Source of the DNA: Nansenia antarctica
Lineage: Eukaryota > Chordata > Actinopteri > Argentiniformes > Microstomatidae
Length of the DNA stretch: 64,000 bases
Direction: 5' to 3'
NCBI GenBank assembly: GCA_963989245.1
Contig: OZ022339.1
Location: 91,057,142-91,121,141, forward strand
A program made the position numbers and the translations under genes. Of this stretch, positions 1-11,606 are shown piece after piece. Below the pieces are notes generated by a model. The model worked only from the letters and a program-made list of their open reading frames with translations. It was not told the origin of the DNA and searched no databases. Every line of letters starts with the position of its first letter. Position 1 is the first letter of the stretch.

Positions 1-129
1 TGACTTAGGCCGTGTTTACCGTCTCAGAAAAAAATTTGTGGCATCGTATAGCATGCAAAGTTGTGAAAAAAATGTGATATCGATGAAGAGAATTGATCGA
101 GGTAAGCTCTTTATATAACTTCGGATCCA

Positions 130-1790
130 CCTGTGGGTCCGTTGGCTCCTATGAGGTTAAATCAAACACCTACTATGGGGTCAAAGTAGAAATTCTCAGC
201 TTTAATTATATGGGGGGGAGTGGGGGTTCAGTTGGTTCACCATTTAGAAAGTACATTTATTTATTTATTAAACATACTCCCCCTATTTCAGAGATCCAAA
301 CGTATTGGGAAAAAAACATTCAGGGCCCTATTATGCACTTCATCAATAAGACGAGGCGGTAGATCTAAACTTAAGACGTGGAGGCGTGGTCAAGGCCACT
401 TTGCTATTATGCGTGCGGTAGTGGGCGCCTAAAACCCGGCGCTAAGCAAAGAAATTAGTCATGGGTGTGTTTTGGGCGTCTTCTCAATCAACCCAATCAG
501 CGTGCCAGGTGCCATTCCCTTTAAGAACCGGCTGCGTTGAGTCATTAGCGCTATGCTATTATGGAAGTCCTGAGAAGGAGGTCAGCGCGCTTCTCTGCCT
601 CTCCCTTCTGAAATAAAGCATTTATACTGTGACCGTAATTGACGTCTTGCCGTGGAGCCACGTGCGTGTTCATGTGTGCCCACATGCATGCGCAAACCGC
701 GGAGGCGCGCTCGTGTTTCAAAACGTGCATGAAGTCTAAACTTAAGAACTTTTCAAACCACTTCTTAGCGATAGGAGCAAAGTCAGATCGCATAATAGCA
801 GGGGCGCCTAGTGCACTTCATTAACATATGAACACTCCCACAATGAGCAATATATGCACGGGAGTTTTACGTCTTATGTGTGGGCGCCTATCGACACCTG
901 CATAATAGCAGTAGCGCGTATGAAGCGCATAATAAGGGTGGGGGTAGGTCTTAACCTGGCGGTGCGTCTTAATTAAGACTTAATACGGCAAGTTAAGAAG
1001 TGCATAATAGGGCCCATAATGTCCAAAGTACTCATGTTTAGTATTTGGTCGACAATCCTTTGCATGCAATAACTGCCTGACTCCACCAGGCACTGGGTAT
1101 ATTGCTTTTTGGCCTTGAAAAACTCCCTAGTTGCTACGGCAGTATGTTTGGGGTCATCATAGTATGATGAAGCACCATCAAATTAATATGGAGGCATTTG
1201 CTTGTACTCAAGCAGACAAGATGTTTCTGTACACTTCAGAATACATTCTGCTGCTGCTGTCAGCAGTAACATCATCAGCTAAGACAAGTTAGCGAGTTGT
1301 TGTGGCAGCTATACATGCCTAGACAATAGCACCCCCTCCACCATGTTTCACAGATGAGGTGGTATGCTGTAAATCTTGGGCAGATCCTTTTTTCTCCAAA
1401 CCTTCCTCTTGCAATCACTCATCACACATAATATTTATCCGTCTGTCCACAAGACCGTTTTCCAGACCTCTGCACCCTTTTTAGCAAATTGTAACTTGAC
1501 CAAGCTTTTTGAGGATAACTAGTACTTGCACCTTGCAGTGAAGCCTCTGCAGTGTTGTTGGTGGTGTATTCTGCAGATTGTAGTCTCTTTTGGGGGTTTT
1601 CTTCATTCTGGTGAGCATTCTATGGTCATCCACTGTAGAAGTCTTCTGTGGCATACCAGCCTGTTTGTGATTGCTGAACTCACCAGTGTTTTCATTCTTT
1701 TTGAATGATGTTAAAATCAGTTGATTTGGGTAAGACGAAGATTTGGGCTGTTTCTGATAGACTTTTATGATATTTCAGCCTCATAATGGG
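130..1790 (-). mobile_element. Degraded Tc1-like transposon, interrupted by a MITE
   Basis: Read on the minus strand, about 1790 to 1016 gives the broken remains of a Tc1-type transposase with many stops. It includes the TC-family stretch around the first catalytic region and a tail with GCATGCAAAGGATTGTCG and CCAAATACTAAACATGAGT. The same tail occurs in relics at 23600-26290 and 28010-28330. The left end (about 240-310) resembles the subterminal part of that family (ACCATTTAGAAA followed by a C-rich run). The 323-1015 element lies between transposase tail and left end, so it landed in the old 3' UTR. No reading frame survives. Exact ends are uncertain. Confidence 0.55.
323..1015. mobile_element. 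Non-autonomous inverted-repeat element (MITE), superfamily unassigned
   Basis: GGGCCCTATTATGCACTTC at 323-341 is matched exactly by its reverse complement at 997-1015. Outside it, CATTCA on the left and ATAATG on the right keep a partial match, so the true ends may lie a few bases further out. The 693-bp body has repeated subterminal motifs (GCATAATAGCA, GGGCGCCTA) and no transposase frame. I could not fix a target-site duplication, so the superfamily stays open. Confidence 0.6.
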
Positions 1791-2884
1791 ATGGGAATTG
1801 ATAAGGTGTTATCGATACCGATGCCATTTATTCTGTTTATCGGTCCGATTCTTTATCGATTCCCGATCAATTTTCTGTGTGGTAGGCCTTCAGCGTCAAC
1901 GCAACTGTTTTATTATCTCTTGACACAGTGTAGAATCACTTGGAAAACAAACCTTTTTGTTTTAACTGACTGATAAAATAAATCAGAAAAATAGGCATGT
2001 ATGGCTAGTAGCATTTGAATAAATTGCAATACTCCTTTTCAAAACGGAATAAGGTTGAACCAAATATGAAATTTAACTGGCACATAAAGATCATGTGAAG
2101 ACTGATGTCTGTCCTTTTTAGAAAAGAGGCTACAGTGCAGTCAGCAGTATCATTATGCTATAGGGAGCAGTAACAAGGGCAACAACTTTGCATCAACTTC
2201 GGGCATCATATGCCATCAAAGGGGGGAAATGCAACATGAAAATATGTAAAAATGCTGTCAGGCACAAATCAGCCTTCATTCGTTTTTGCAACGTTAGCTC
2301 GGTAGCTGGAGACATCAACATACTAGCGATTTTTGTGTTATGTTTGTTATAATGAAAAGGTCTATAATACATTGACATTACATTAAACTAAGATAATACA
2401 ATGGTTATTGTCATTTTAAATCTTTATTAATGAAAAATAATTACTACTAATAATTGTGGTTTTCTTTTGTTGCATGTGCATTCGCCACTATCTTGCCAAT
2501 GATTCGCAAGGCATTCTGGGAGATTTTGCATAACATTCCGTTTGGAGTGTGCCTCTGAAAAAATCCGTTTGGAAGGTCATGTAATCCTACCACTTTGTCC
2601 TATCCCTCCATCCCAACAACAATCCGGACACCACACCCCTACACGTGAACACGCAGAACTGAGGGGTAGGGCTAAGTGGTAGGGGCAAGAGGTGAAATGG
2701 GATTGGGCCTTAGAATCCACAACATTGCATTTTGTTTGACTTTGTAAATAGATGCTAATGGGTACCAGGCATTGTGGCATTGCCTGACCGCTTGAATAGC
2801 ATCCTTACTGTGATTAAATAAAACGACACAGTTTGACGTCATCAGAAAAACATGCCGGCATCAATAAAAAATGGAATCGATAAC
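1791..2884. other. Non-coding intron DNA with fragments of dispersed repeats
   Basis: No gene is visible. About 1788-1880 contains alternating ATCGATACCGAT/TTATCGG motifs like those at the ends of hAT-type elements seen at 26297-27364. About 2198-2231 is shared, inverted, with 30822-30852. The segment near 2680-2715 ends in GAAATGGGATTGGGCC, similar to a sequence at 31200-31232. These suggest old transposon fragments without definable ends. Confidence 0.4.
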
Positions 2885-3290
2885 CTTGGAGACGTATGAT
2901 TCAGATGGATCGAACCATTTGAAACCGGTTCTCGCCTGGAACCAGTTCTTGATTCCTAACATCCCTATTCATAATGGCTTCCTTGACTTTCATTGACATG
3001 TCTTTGGTCCTCATTTTGAGAGACACCAATAGCAGACTCCAAAGGCAAACACAAAGCCTAGAATCAATATTAGACATCGACAGATCTCTTATGCCTGCAC
3101 AAATTATGTCACGGAACACACCTGACCAGCCGGAAACACCTGTCAAGCCAATGTTCCAATATTTTTGGTGCCCTGAAATAGGGGGACTATGTATAAAAAG
3201 TGCAATTTCTAAATGGTGAAACCAATCTGAAAAAAGAAAATTTCAACTTTAAGCTCAGGACACACACACACACGCGCTGGCGAGCAAATT
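2885..3290 (+). mobile_element. Terminal fragment of the same degraded Tc1-like family
   Basis: The stretch AATAGGGGGACTATGTATAA followed by a TTTCTAAATGGT motif matches, in inverse orientation, the subterminal sequence seen near 23690-23760 and 240-290. Just upstream the fragment also contains ACACACCTGACCAGCCGG. It has no coding capacity. Boundaries are approximate. Confidence 0.4.
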
Positions 3291-3589
3291 GGAGCTCAAT
3301 CACTCTTCATCTTATGAAACCTGAAAAAAGAGGTCTCATCAGAACACCTGGATCCAGCCATGATGAGTCCAATCATCCAATCACAGCATCTCCTCATTCT
3401 TTGCTCAGGTCTTCTCTCTCACTGGCACCCTGCTGAGTGTGTGTGTGTTGCCCCCAAGTGTGTTCCTGTACTGTGGTCCAGCCCCCCTGACCGCAGTGAC
3501 GTCAGTCACAAAGTGAGATGTGACTACTGAGCTCCCAGTGCCAGCCTCAAGCAGAGAACAAAGTCACCCTGTGATGCTCCCTTGTGCTC

Positions 3590-3632
3590 ACCCCCCCCCC
3601 CCCATCCTCCTACATCACCCCCCCCCCCCCCC
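3590..3632. repeat. Interrupted poly-C tracts
   Basis: Two C runs (about 3590-3603 and 3618-3632) are separated by ATCCTCCTACATCA. Simple low-complexity repeat in cpeb2 intron 1. Confidence 0.9.
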
Positions 3633-3775
3633 TTCCCGCTCACCGAAACACAACCCGGTGGAGAGCTGTGACTTCAACTCAGAGGACATGACAAATGCAA
3701 TACAGATAAACCCTGTTTGCCTTCGAAAGATCATGGGGTTTAGGCTGATGAAAGGCACGCCCACACACACATGCC

Positions 3776-3778
<3 letters not shown>

Positions 3779-3839
<61 letters not shown>
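3779..3839. repeat. (CA)n microsatellite
   Basis: About 30 uninterrupted CA units. Apparent long frames on both strands here are only Thr-His or Cys-Val dipeptide translations of the repeat. Confidence 0.97.
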
Positions 3840-3841
<2 letters not shown>

Positions 3842-4371
3842 ATCCTTGAGGCCCTGCTTTGTGTCTGCGGTGTCACATGAGATGCTCCCTAACCTCGGGA
3901 ACCTTCTTCCTGGTACATCGTTTCTGTTTCAGTTTGTTGAAAATAACAATAGAAAATCATAACCCATGAGTGGATAGTTTTGATAAGAAATGGAGTGGTA
4001 CGCAGTTCATACCCCTATTCCAGATGCTCTTACACGGATCCACAGTCCTCAGAGGACAGGGCTGCATTTGTTTCCATCACCATCCCATATGCTCAATTAA
4101 CAATAGCTTGGTCTGTGCACTTCTTGTGCATATGATGAGTGCATAATGCATTGTAATAACATATTCATAACCGCGGCTATATGAATAGGCCTATTATGGA
4201 GTGGATGCATCTGTAGGCCTTATCCAATACTACTAATATGCCTATAACCTTTGAAAGCACTAAACAAATTAAAATAAAAAAACAAATAAATAAATAAATT
4301 TATCATCGTACACATATAACGTTGTTATATTGGATGAAGGACTGAATTGACTGAATCCTCCATTTCCTTAC

Positions 4372-5580
4372 CTGGTGGTGGTGGTTATAGTTGTTCCTCT
4401 GCTGCAGGAAGGCGCCCTGCTGGGGGTGGGGATGGGGGTGCATCTGGGGGCTGACCGGGGACCTGCGACTCTGCTGGGGCTGCTGAGGGACGTTGATCTG
4501 CGGCGAGAACGGGCCGCCGAAGCCCTGGACGTTAATCCCGGGGCACGGATTAGCCGACACGGGCGAGAAGCTCTGAAAGAAGGCCGGGTTGATGGAGGAG
4601 GGGATGCCGGGGTAGTAGCTGTTGTCGGCGTCAGTATTATTGGGTATCTGACCGATTGCGTTGGCGTGGATCGAGTTGGCCGAATTGGAGACGCCGGGCG
4701 GCGGCGGGGAGCTGGTCTGAACGGACCACGGGGTTCCGAAGCCGGGGAGGGGTGGCGACGCCGAACCTCCACCACCCGGGTTCTGCATCTCTTGGGTTTG
4801 GAGGTTCGGAAAACCGGCTCCGAGACCGCCTCCAGACAACATGTTGCCGCTGCCATTGCCGTTATTGATATGGTGGTGGGTGATGGGGGAGTCCATTTGG
4901 ATCGGAACCTCGTTTGGATCTACGGAAGCGGGTGATGGCGCATCGGCTTCTACCTCTTCCGATGGCGAGCCGCTGGTTCCACCGCAGGGGTCGGGTTCGG
5001 TGGAGGAGCCCTGCACAGTGAAAGGCTTCCTCCGAGGCTGCGGCAGGTGACTGGGTTCTCCCGGGGGTGGGGGCAGCAGCTCTGTGCAGCCAAATTCACT
5101 ATGCTGACTGTTTAACTGCTGATGTATTTTCCGGTCGCGCTTCTGAAGGTCACAGATGGACTGCGTCGGATAAAAATGATCTCGTCCCGAATCAGAAAAC
5201 GCTCGAATCCCGTTGAGGTGGTTGTAGTTCGACGCGAAGTACTCCGACTGTGTGTCGGTTCGGTCGGGTTGCTGTTTTCCGTGGGTTGGGTTAATAATGG
5301 TGTTCTTGTGGTTGGTGGTTTCCTCGGTGGACGGGGGGGGTCGTGGTGTGGTTGTCACCGCCACAGGCTCATCCTGCACGTCCTGCCGATGCGCAGCCGA
5401 GAGGAACACCGGCGACACAGAGGAGGCGACACTGCTGCTGACCAAGGGCGAACCGGGGCGCGACCGACCGACGGAAACCGGAGAAGAGAAGGAGGCGTAG
5501 AGTCTGAACGCGCGTTCGCCGAGGAGGAGAGAGCTGCTTAGGTCCGCTGTCTGTAACCAGCCGCACCCGGAATCACCCAT
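4372..5580 (-). CDS. cpeb2: Cytoplasmic polyadenylation element-binding protein 2-like, first coding exon
   Basis: This is exon 1 (403 codons, phase 0) of a CPEB-family RNA-binding translational regulator. CPEB2-4 proteins bind U-rich 3' UTR elements through C-terminal RRMs and a zinc-binding region. Those exons lie off the window, so only the disordered N-terminal arm is here. It ends with the CPEB2-typical blocks GFGGPFSPQINVPQQPQQ, RRSPVSPQ and AFLQQRNNYNHHHQ. I chose ATG 5580-5578 (MGDSGCGWLQ) because CPEB2/4 proteins begin with a similar M-x-D-x-G-x-G-x-L motif. An in-frame ATG lies 10 codons upstream at 5610. The exon stops at 4372 with donor GTAAGG. Pro-, Gly-, Ser- and His-rich composition makes the opposite strand look open, but that is a shadow. 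CPEB2 is favoured over CPEB3/4 on the Q/S-rich block. Confidence 0.85.
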
Positions 5581-6010
5581 TGATCGGTGCGAGAAATATG
5601 GTTTTGACAATGTTGCCTACACACGAATGGAGTTCAGTTTTCCAATGACCAGCCTTTTGAGGAATACTATAAGAGAGGCTATGCGTAAAGAGAGAGGAGG
5701 GGTTTATCTCTAGTCGGCGCGTTTTATAATAAAAACACGTTTCTTCATTTTACGCATGAATACGAGGCCTATGTATCGATATCCGTTTTAATTCGACCTT
5801 ATTGTACGCCGACTGTGTCCCCCCTCCTCTCGGTACCGACTGGCTGGGCTGCTGCGGCAGAGGATTAAAGGTCCCGAACGGAGCCTACGTCACGACCGCG
5901 TCACGTTCCACCGTCGCTCCGCCCTCCTCGGTGAACGTTCTGAGCGCTTCAAAGAACACCGCATTGTTGACGTCATTCTTTTTCATTATTCATAAGGTGC
6001 AGTAAGCTAC
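5581..6010 (-). promoter_or_regulatory. 5' UTR/promoter region of the cpeb2-like gene with CRE-type sites
   Basis: Upstream of the start codon the sequence becomes CpG-richer. A perfect palindromic TGACGTCA lies at 5968-5975, with TACGTCAC/GCGTCACG half-sites at about 5886-5906. On the minus strand a TATTATAAAA box sits near 5731-5722, about 140-150 bases upstream of the ATG. A TGACGTCG occurs further out near 6141. Assigning promoter function is inference from position and motif only. Confidence 0.4.
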
Positions 6011-8415
6011 ACCGTCACTCTGTCCTCCTAAGCTTTTCGTGAGCAGTATTTCTAGGTTTGATCCCCTCTAGAGCAGCACACCCATCGGCCTGACAGACCT
6101 CATCCCCATGCTGTGGTTCTGTCACGTTTTTCCTTCACACTGACGTCGCAGATTGACTATAATAACGTTCATGTCATGAATTGTCGCTTTGAAAAGGAAC
6201 AGGCCCCGGGCAAGTTAATGAATTGCTTCGTGTCCAAAGCAGCTGTCGTAGTCATACGCGTGTGAGAGTGTTCTGGTGTTTTAGGGCTGCAGCTATCAAA
6301 TAACAAGAAGCAGCTGTTTCAGGCACCTCGCTCCCAGATGTATGCATATGCATAATAGCTGTTTATTATTATCACCTAGTAGGCACCGCAGGGCAGGCCC
6401 GTCATGTGCCACGGGAGGACTGGAGGTGTGCGTGTATGTACGCCGAGCGTCGGCTATAGCGTCACATTACGCGCGGAAGCTTGATGCTAAATATAGCAAT
6501 CTAATATGTCAGTGCTTGTCAAACAAGATGAACGTTCACACAGCACACTGTTACCTAAAACTCATTGAACACATGCTCTCTCATTCAAAGATCCTTCCTT
6601 CGTAAACTGCTATAGCATGTTGTACGCCACTTCTCCAAACACAATATGGGCACGTGTGTGGTGCGAGTGTGAGTGAGTGAGTGACTGAGGGGGGAGGGGG
6701 ATGAATTAATGTGTGTACCCTAAACTACACTGAGAGACAATCGAAATCAATAAAGTATTATTGACCTATTCATTTCACAAAAGGGGACAAAAGACTACTG
6801 AGAATGTTCATAGTGTATGATTGGTGTTTTTGCCTTCTAGGTAACTTCACTGGTGCTTTTTGAGGGCTGGAGCTCAACATAGAATGTTCTCAATGGATTG
6901 ACAGAGATGAATTGGCCTATTCAAGTGTGTCTCACATACAGTACAAACCATCTTTAGTTTCCTATTTTCCCTAATGGTAAAAAGTCACATGAATTGTGGG
7001 TGAATTGCGATTTGGAAAGGAGAGCAGTGAGATATTTGAATTTTTAACAACGATTCAACTAAACTAATCAACAATGCTTTTATCTATCCAAATGATTGAT
7101 TAAGTGAGTGTGTAAATAGTTTTGTACATTACTATGAATATAAAAACTTGAGCATCACAAAAACATCCCTTTGGAACTTCAAGTGCAAATATGATCTATC
7201 CATTGAATGATTAAGAGTGGCATAGACTTGAATATGTTTAAGGAAATAGCAGTTAGATCACCTAAGAGCTCCCTGAAGTGCTGTCTAAAGGTTTAGAAGA
7301 CTGCAGAGTGCGTTGATCCACTTACGACATCATGGGACATTCACATCTCCACAACCACTGTTTGTATTCAATCTATCCAGCCTGTAATGGATTTGATTGT
7401 GATAGAAGCTGCATGTTACTTCCTGAAATACTGACAGGTTTGATTGAATAAAGGGAGGACGTCTTGATTGATCAATGGATGGGATGGGGATACAAACCTG
7501 AGCAAAGATTGAATTTAGCATATACACACAGAATCAAACAATGAAACCGCATTGAGTCATTTACACAGGATTGGCTTTAACCTGGATTCCACCTGAAACA
7601 ATGCATTTCCATTGCATTCTGTCAGTAAAAGAGAAAGCGGGACCATGGTAACAATAAATACACACTTTTTAAAATGTTCTCATGTTCAAGAGTTGCTGAA
7701 TTTCTTCTTTACTTCAGTTTTCTCCTCAGTACATCAACCTGGGTAGGAGAGTGAGGGAGCGGCAGGGTTCCTTTCCTACACAGAGAAAGAGACTGAGAGT
7801 GCTGGAGGAGAGATACCATAACACAGTGTATGTCTAGAATCAACTCACCATCTGCCATCTGCTTAACAATGTTTACCAGCACACACTCATAGAGAGACAT
7901 TTTCCTTTGAGAGACATTGCCCCACAATATTTTCACTCCCAAAATGTTTTATTTGATAACAATGGTTATTGTTTGCATATATTTGTCACATGATTTTAAT
8001 GTGATCTGAGGGCACTTTGAATCCAACAACAGCAATGAGTCATCAGTGTCTGACTCTGGTTGACATTTGACAAGTTTGTACACATCAAGTCATATTTGTT
8101 TCTCTATGATTTGGCACATGAATGCTTATCAATCTGTGGTATTATTACATAGTTATTAACAACACATGAACCTTTGACAGTAACTGTAGTATTATTACAC
8201 ATTATTAATCAAACATGAACCAATGACATGAACTCTGGTATTATTACATAGTTATTAATCATGTTACATTAACATTTGACAGTAACTGCGACATCTCCCC
8301 TTTAGTCATGCAGCAGCTTATTGATCCAGACTTTCCCTCCCCTCATTGATGCTTTATTCTCTCCTCAGGCTGCAGATTCCCAGTGCTCTCAGCTGTTTTG
8401 GGTAGTAAGCAGACA
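6011..8415. other. Intergenic DNA without recognisable genes
   Basis: AT-rich single-copy-looking sequence between the cpeb2-like gene and nosip. Short open stretches on both strands lack codon structure or splice signals. Around 8130-8290 a motif with ATTATTACATAGTTATTA recurs three times about 60 bp apart, a small imperfect tandem repeat. Confidence 0.6.
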
Positions 8416-8438
8416 CCCCCCCCCCCCCCCCCCCCCCC
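8416..8438. repeat. Poly-C tract
   Basis: 23 consecutive C residues. Confidence 0.95.
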
Positions 8439-8619
8439 ATCTTGGGACAGCCCACCAGTGAGGGGGGCAGGTGTGGCTGACCATGGCTGGTGCTGAGCAA
8501 TCATTGGCTGTGATTAGGCAATGTGGAGTAAGTGGCGGGGGTGGGGAGATGCTGTGAGTCAGGCTGCCAGCTGCCAGCCCCCCTTCATGCACTCTCTGAT
8601 TAGACTGGGACAGGGACAG

Positions 8620-9050
8620 GGAACCGGGGGAGGGGTGGAGAGTGGCTGGGGCCTGGTTGCTGGAGGCTGGTGGGGTGGAGATGGTGGTGGGGGTGATGAT
8701 GGTGGTGATGGTGGTGGCGGTGGGGATGGTGGTGGTGGTAACCGTAGGGTAGCCGTGGCTATAGCAGGTGGTGGTGGAGGTGGCGGTGGTGGCGGGTTGG
8801 TTGTGGGCTGGGGGTGGTGATGGTGTTGATGATGATGGTGATGGTAGTGTAGTTTTGGCTATAGCAGATGGTGGTGGTCGTGGTGGGTTGGTTGGGGGGT
8901 GATGGTGGTGGTTGTGGAAGTGGTTGAGCGGTTGGTTTGGGGGTTGGTTGGTGGGTTGGTTGGTTCAGGGGGTGCCTGGTTGGGGGCTTGGTTGGGGGGT
9001 TGGTTGGTTGGGTCATTGGTTGGGAGTTTGGTTGGGGGGTGTTCTCAGAG
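8620..9050 (+). repeat. G-rich degenerate minisatellite (GGTGGT/GGTTGGTTGG)
   Basis: About 430 bp made of GGTGGTGG-type units that pass into GGTTGGTTGGGGG units, with almost no C on the plus strand. Many closely spaced G runs give strong G-quadruplex potential on this strand. Gly/Trp- or Pro/Thr-rich frames here are translation artefacts of the repeat. Confidence 0.85.
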
Positions 9051-9147
9051 TCCCAGCCAGGCCGCCAGCTGCCTTGCTGCCCCTGCCACATGCAGAATAT
9101 GACACCTGAATCCTAGCTCCTGTCTTGACCTATACACACTGACACTG

Positions 9148-9315
9148 CTGAGACACACACACACACACACACACTGATTCTGCTGAGACACACACACACA
9201 CACACACAGAGACACACACACACACACACATAGATATGCACAGACGCACGCACGCACGACGCACACACACACACACACACACTATCTATCTATCTATATA
9301 TCTATCTATCTATCT
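9148..9315. repeat. Compound (CA)n and (CTAT)n microsatellite
   Basis: Three CA blocks separated by CTGATTCTGCTGAGA and similar spacers, followed by CTAT units up to about 9313. Confidence 0.92.
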
Positions 9316-9513
9316 CTAAAAGGCAGGTAGGCATTGAGTCTTGGCATGGTGACATGGTGGTAGACAGTGCACCTGTCACATTGATCCAGACCATATCACA
9401 TGTCACGATGTGGATGCAACGCCAACTCCAACTAAATTGTGTGCAGCTGCTGTCGTCATGACAACAGGTAATCTGCATTTCCTTTTTGGTCTCTTTGATT
9501 ACTTGATTCACGG

Positions 9514-9514
<1 letters not shown>

Positions 9515-9554
<40 letters not shown>

Positions 9555-9575
9555 TATGTGCACACGTGTGTGTGT
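9515..9575. repeat. (GT)n microsatellite
   Basis: GT units with a few TATG interruptions. Confidence 0.93.
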
Positions 9576-10332
9576 TAAGGGTTGGTTGAAAGGTATTGAT
9601 CCTTGAAGCCAGTTCAGTCTATTCTTGCAGTGAAGGGGTGCGTCCCATCTCCCAGAGCCCCCGCCCCAGTAAGCCTAAACAGGAAGTATGCCAGTGACGT
9701 GTTAACACCAAGCTCTTTTATTTGATTGTTGTCATGTTGTCCTGGACGGAGGAGAGATAAGATAACGCTAGAGCTAATGCTAACCCACAAGACACTAGAC
9801 CCTCACTCACACTATGGAGCCCAGCCAAGCTGAGCCAAGCAGAGCCAGACTGGGCTGACCTGGTTATGCATCCACCATAGTTGACAATGTGAAAGGAAAG
9901 TGTGTAAAAAATGTGTGTACAGCCTCAATAGCAGGGGCTCAAGTCACACAACAAGATGATACACACTGTTCAGTATTACTCAACATTTAACAGGTTTTTC
10001 CTAACACAAACCTAACCTAAACCTTTTAGATGCCAAATGTTGACTTTCTTGAAAATGATCACGATGGTTCCAAAATCAAAAGACCATTGCTGTGTTTTCC
10101 TGAGATTAGGGGTGATACTGTACCTGTATCTCTGAAAAGTTCTCTGTAGATTTGTTAACGGTTCTCTGTAGGTTTGTCATAGGTTATCGAGGGTTTTTTG
10201 TTCTGATTGGCTGCCAGTCTTCCTGCAGGACGGAGATGTCTTTGTCTCCTGTAAATTAGCCCTTTGTTGTTTCTCTACAGGCACTGAATGGCATCTCTGT
10301 GCTGCTGACTGATAAAGCCTCTGCAAACAGTC

Positions 10333-10334
<2 letters not shown>
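9576..10334. other. Intergenic DNA, no feature seen
   Basis: No coding exon, transposon end or RNA gene recognised. Confidence 0.6.

Positions 10335-10417
<83 letters not shown>
10335..10417. repeat. (CA)n microsatellite
   Basis: About 40 CA units with one CG interruption near 10378. Confidence 0.97.
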
Positions 10418-10419
<2 letters not shown>

Positions 10420-11103
10420 ATATGCAACAATGTGTGTATGCCTCTCACTGAAGCTCATAACAGACAATGTAATCTTACACTCACACTATATACTGTATAG
10501 ACATAGTTCATCATACCATACCATCAACAATGTTTAGCCATAGTCTTCAGATTAAAAAGGGGTTTCTCTCTGGTGTTTTTCCGGGTGAGCTTGGCAGAAC
10601 AGCATGTCGGTATCAGAGTGGAACACATTTGCATTTTATGGGATAGTGAGACTGGCTGGAGGAGTGGGGCTGGTCCATCACATCTGTCATTTACACTATT
10701 CATTTATCGGGGGGGGGGGGGGGGGGGGGGGGTGAGGGGTAGGGCCGACTAATCTCAGACCAAAATTGCTTCTTTCTCCATTTTATAGTGTGTAAATGAT
10801 CATGATATGTCTGTTTTCTGTAAATCATTTGCCAATATTATGCCAGTATCTATGGGTAAATGCAGTAATGACTTGGTTTGATGCAATGCAGTATTTTTCC
10901 ACATCACCTCCTCCTGTGAGCTTCCTATTCCTAGCTTCCTGTGAGTGAGAGACAGCCTTATCTTAATGTCAGAGTAAAATAATGTCCCGTCGCTGCACAG
11001 AAGCTAGGGGTCTGTTTTAACAGCAAACATCCACATGAGCACAAAGCAGCCTTCAGCCTACTCACCATTGGACATTTATATTTACAATGGACTGAAACAC
11101 ACT
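10418..11103. other. Intergenic DNA with a 24-base poly-G tract
   Basis: The only notable structure is an uninterrupted run of G at 10709-10732. No gene recognised. Confidence 0.7.

Positions 11104-11200
<97 letters not shown>
11104..11200. repeat. (CA)n microsatellite
   Basis: Almost uninterrupted CA units across 97 bases. Confidence 0.97.
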
Positions 11201-11202
<2 letters not shown>

Positions 11203-11336
11203 TGCCTGTGATACTGTTTAAACAACAAACAGAGACAACACCCACATAGACGCATACAAAGACGTTGCTCACAACCTGTCTATCCAAGACCATTCTGCCT
11301 ACAAACATGATTAGAGATAATGTAATTAGATTTGTC

Positions 11337-11555
11337 TCTGTGTGTGTGTGCAGTGTGTGTGCGTGCGGTGTGTGTGTGTGTGCAGTGTGTGTGCCGTGTG
11401 TGTGTGTGTGTATTGTTTGTTTGTTTGTTACTACCAGGGGCACACCCTGTGTTTCCAGAGCAGCGCTCCAGCTGGGAGTCAGAGGTCAACGATGACAGGT
11501 GTCCCTGACTCCCTGAGCTCCAGATGCATTTTGGGGATGAGCAGGTGCTAGGAGA

Positions 11556-11604
<49 letters not shown>
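11337..11604. repeat. (GT)n and (CA)n microsatellite pair
   Basis: Interrupted GT units at 11337-11412 (with GCAGTG spacers and a GTTT run) and a CA block at 11560-11604. The 150 bp between them looks unique. Confidence 0.9.

Positions 11605-11606
<2 letters not shown>

Larger units (their letters stand above)
1..4371 (-). other. Intron 1 (3' part not in window) of the cpeb2-like gene
   Basis: The minus-strand exon ending at 4372 is followed by a consensus donor (CAG then GTAAGG at 4371-4366). Everything to the left is therefore intron 1, and no further cpeb2-like exon was recognised down to base 1. The intron carries an old Tc1-like relic, an inverted-repeat MITE and simple repeats, listed separately. 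About 3291-3589, 3633-3778 and 3840-4365 hold no coding signal that I can see. A palindromic TGACGTCA occurs at 2834-2841 and again at 3497-3504. Confidence 0.75.

Noticed and set aside
3615..3876. Frames rich in Cys-Val or Thr-His dipeptides (also at 9045-9278, 10177-10467, 11105-11612, 33194-33646, 61686-62045)
   Set aside because: Direct translation of (CA)n/(GT)n microsatellites.
4375..5541. Plus-strand frames of 60-190 codons opposite the cpeb2-like exon
   Set aside because: Antisense shadows of a GC-rich, stop-poor coding exon.
8521..9102. Gly/Trp-rich and Pro/Thr-rich frames
   Set aside because: Translation of the G-rich minisatellite in both directions.
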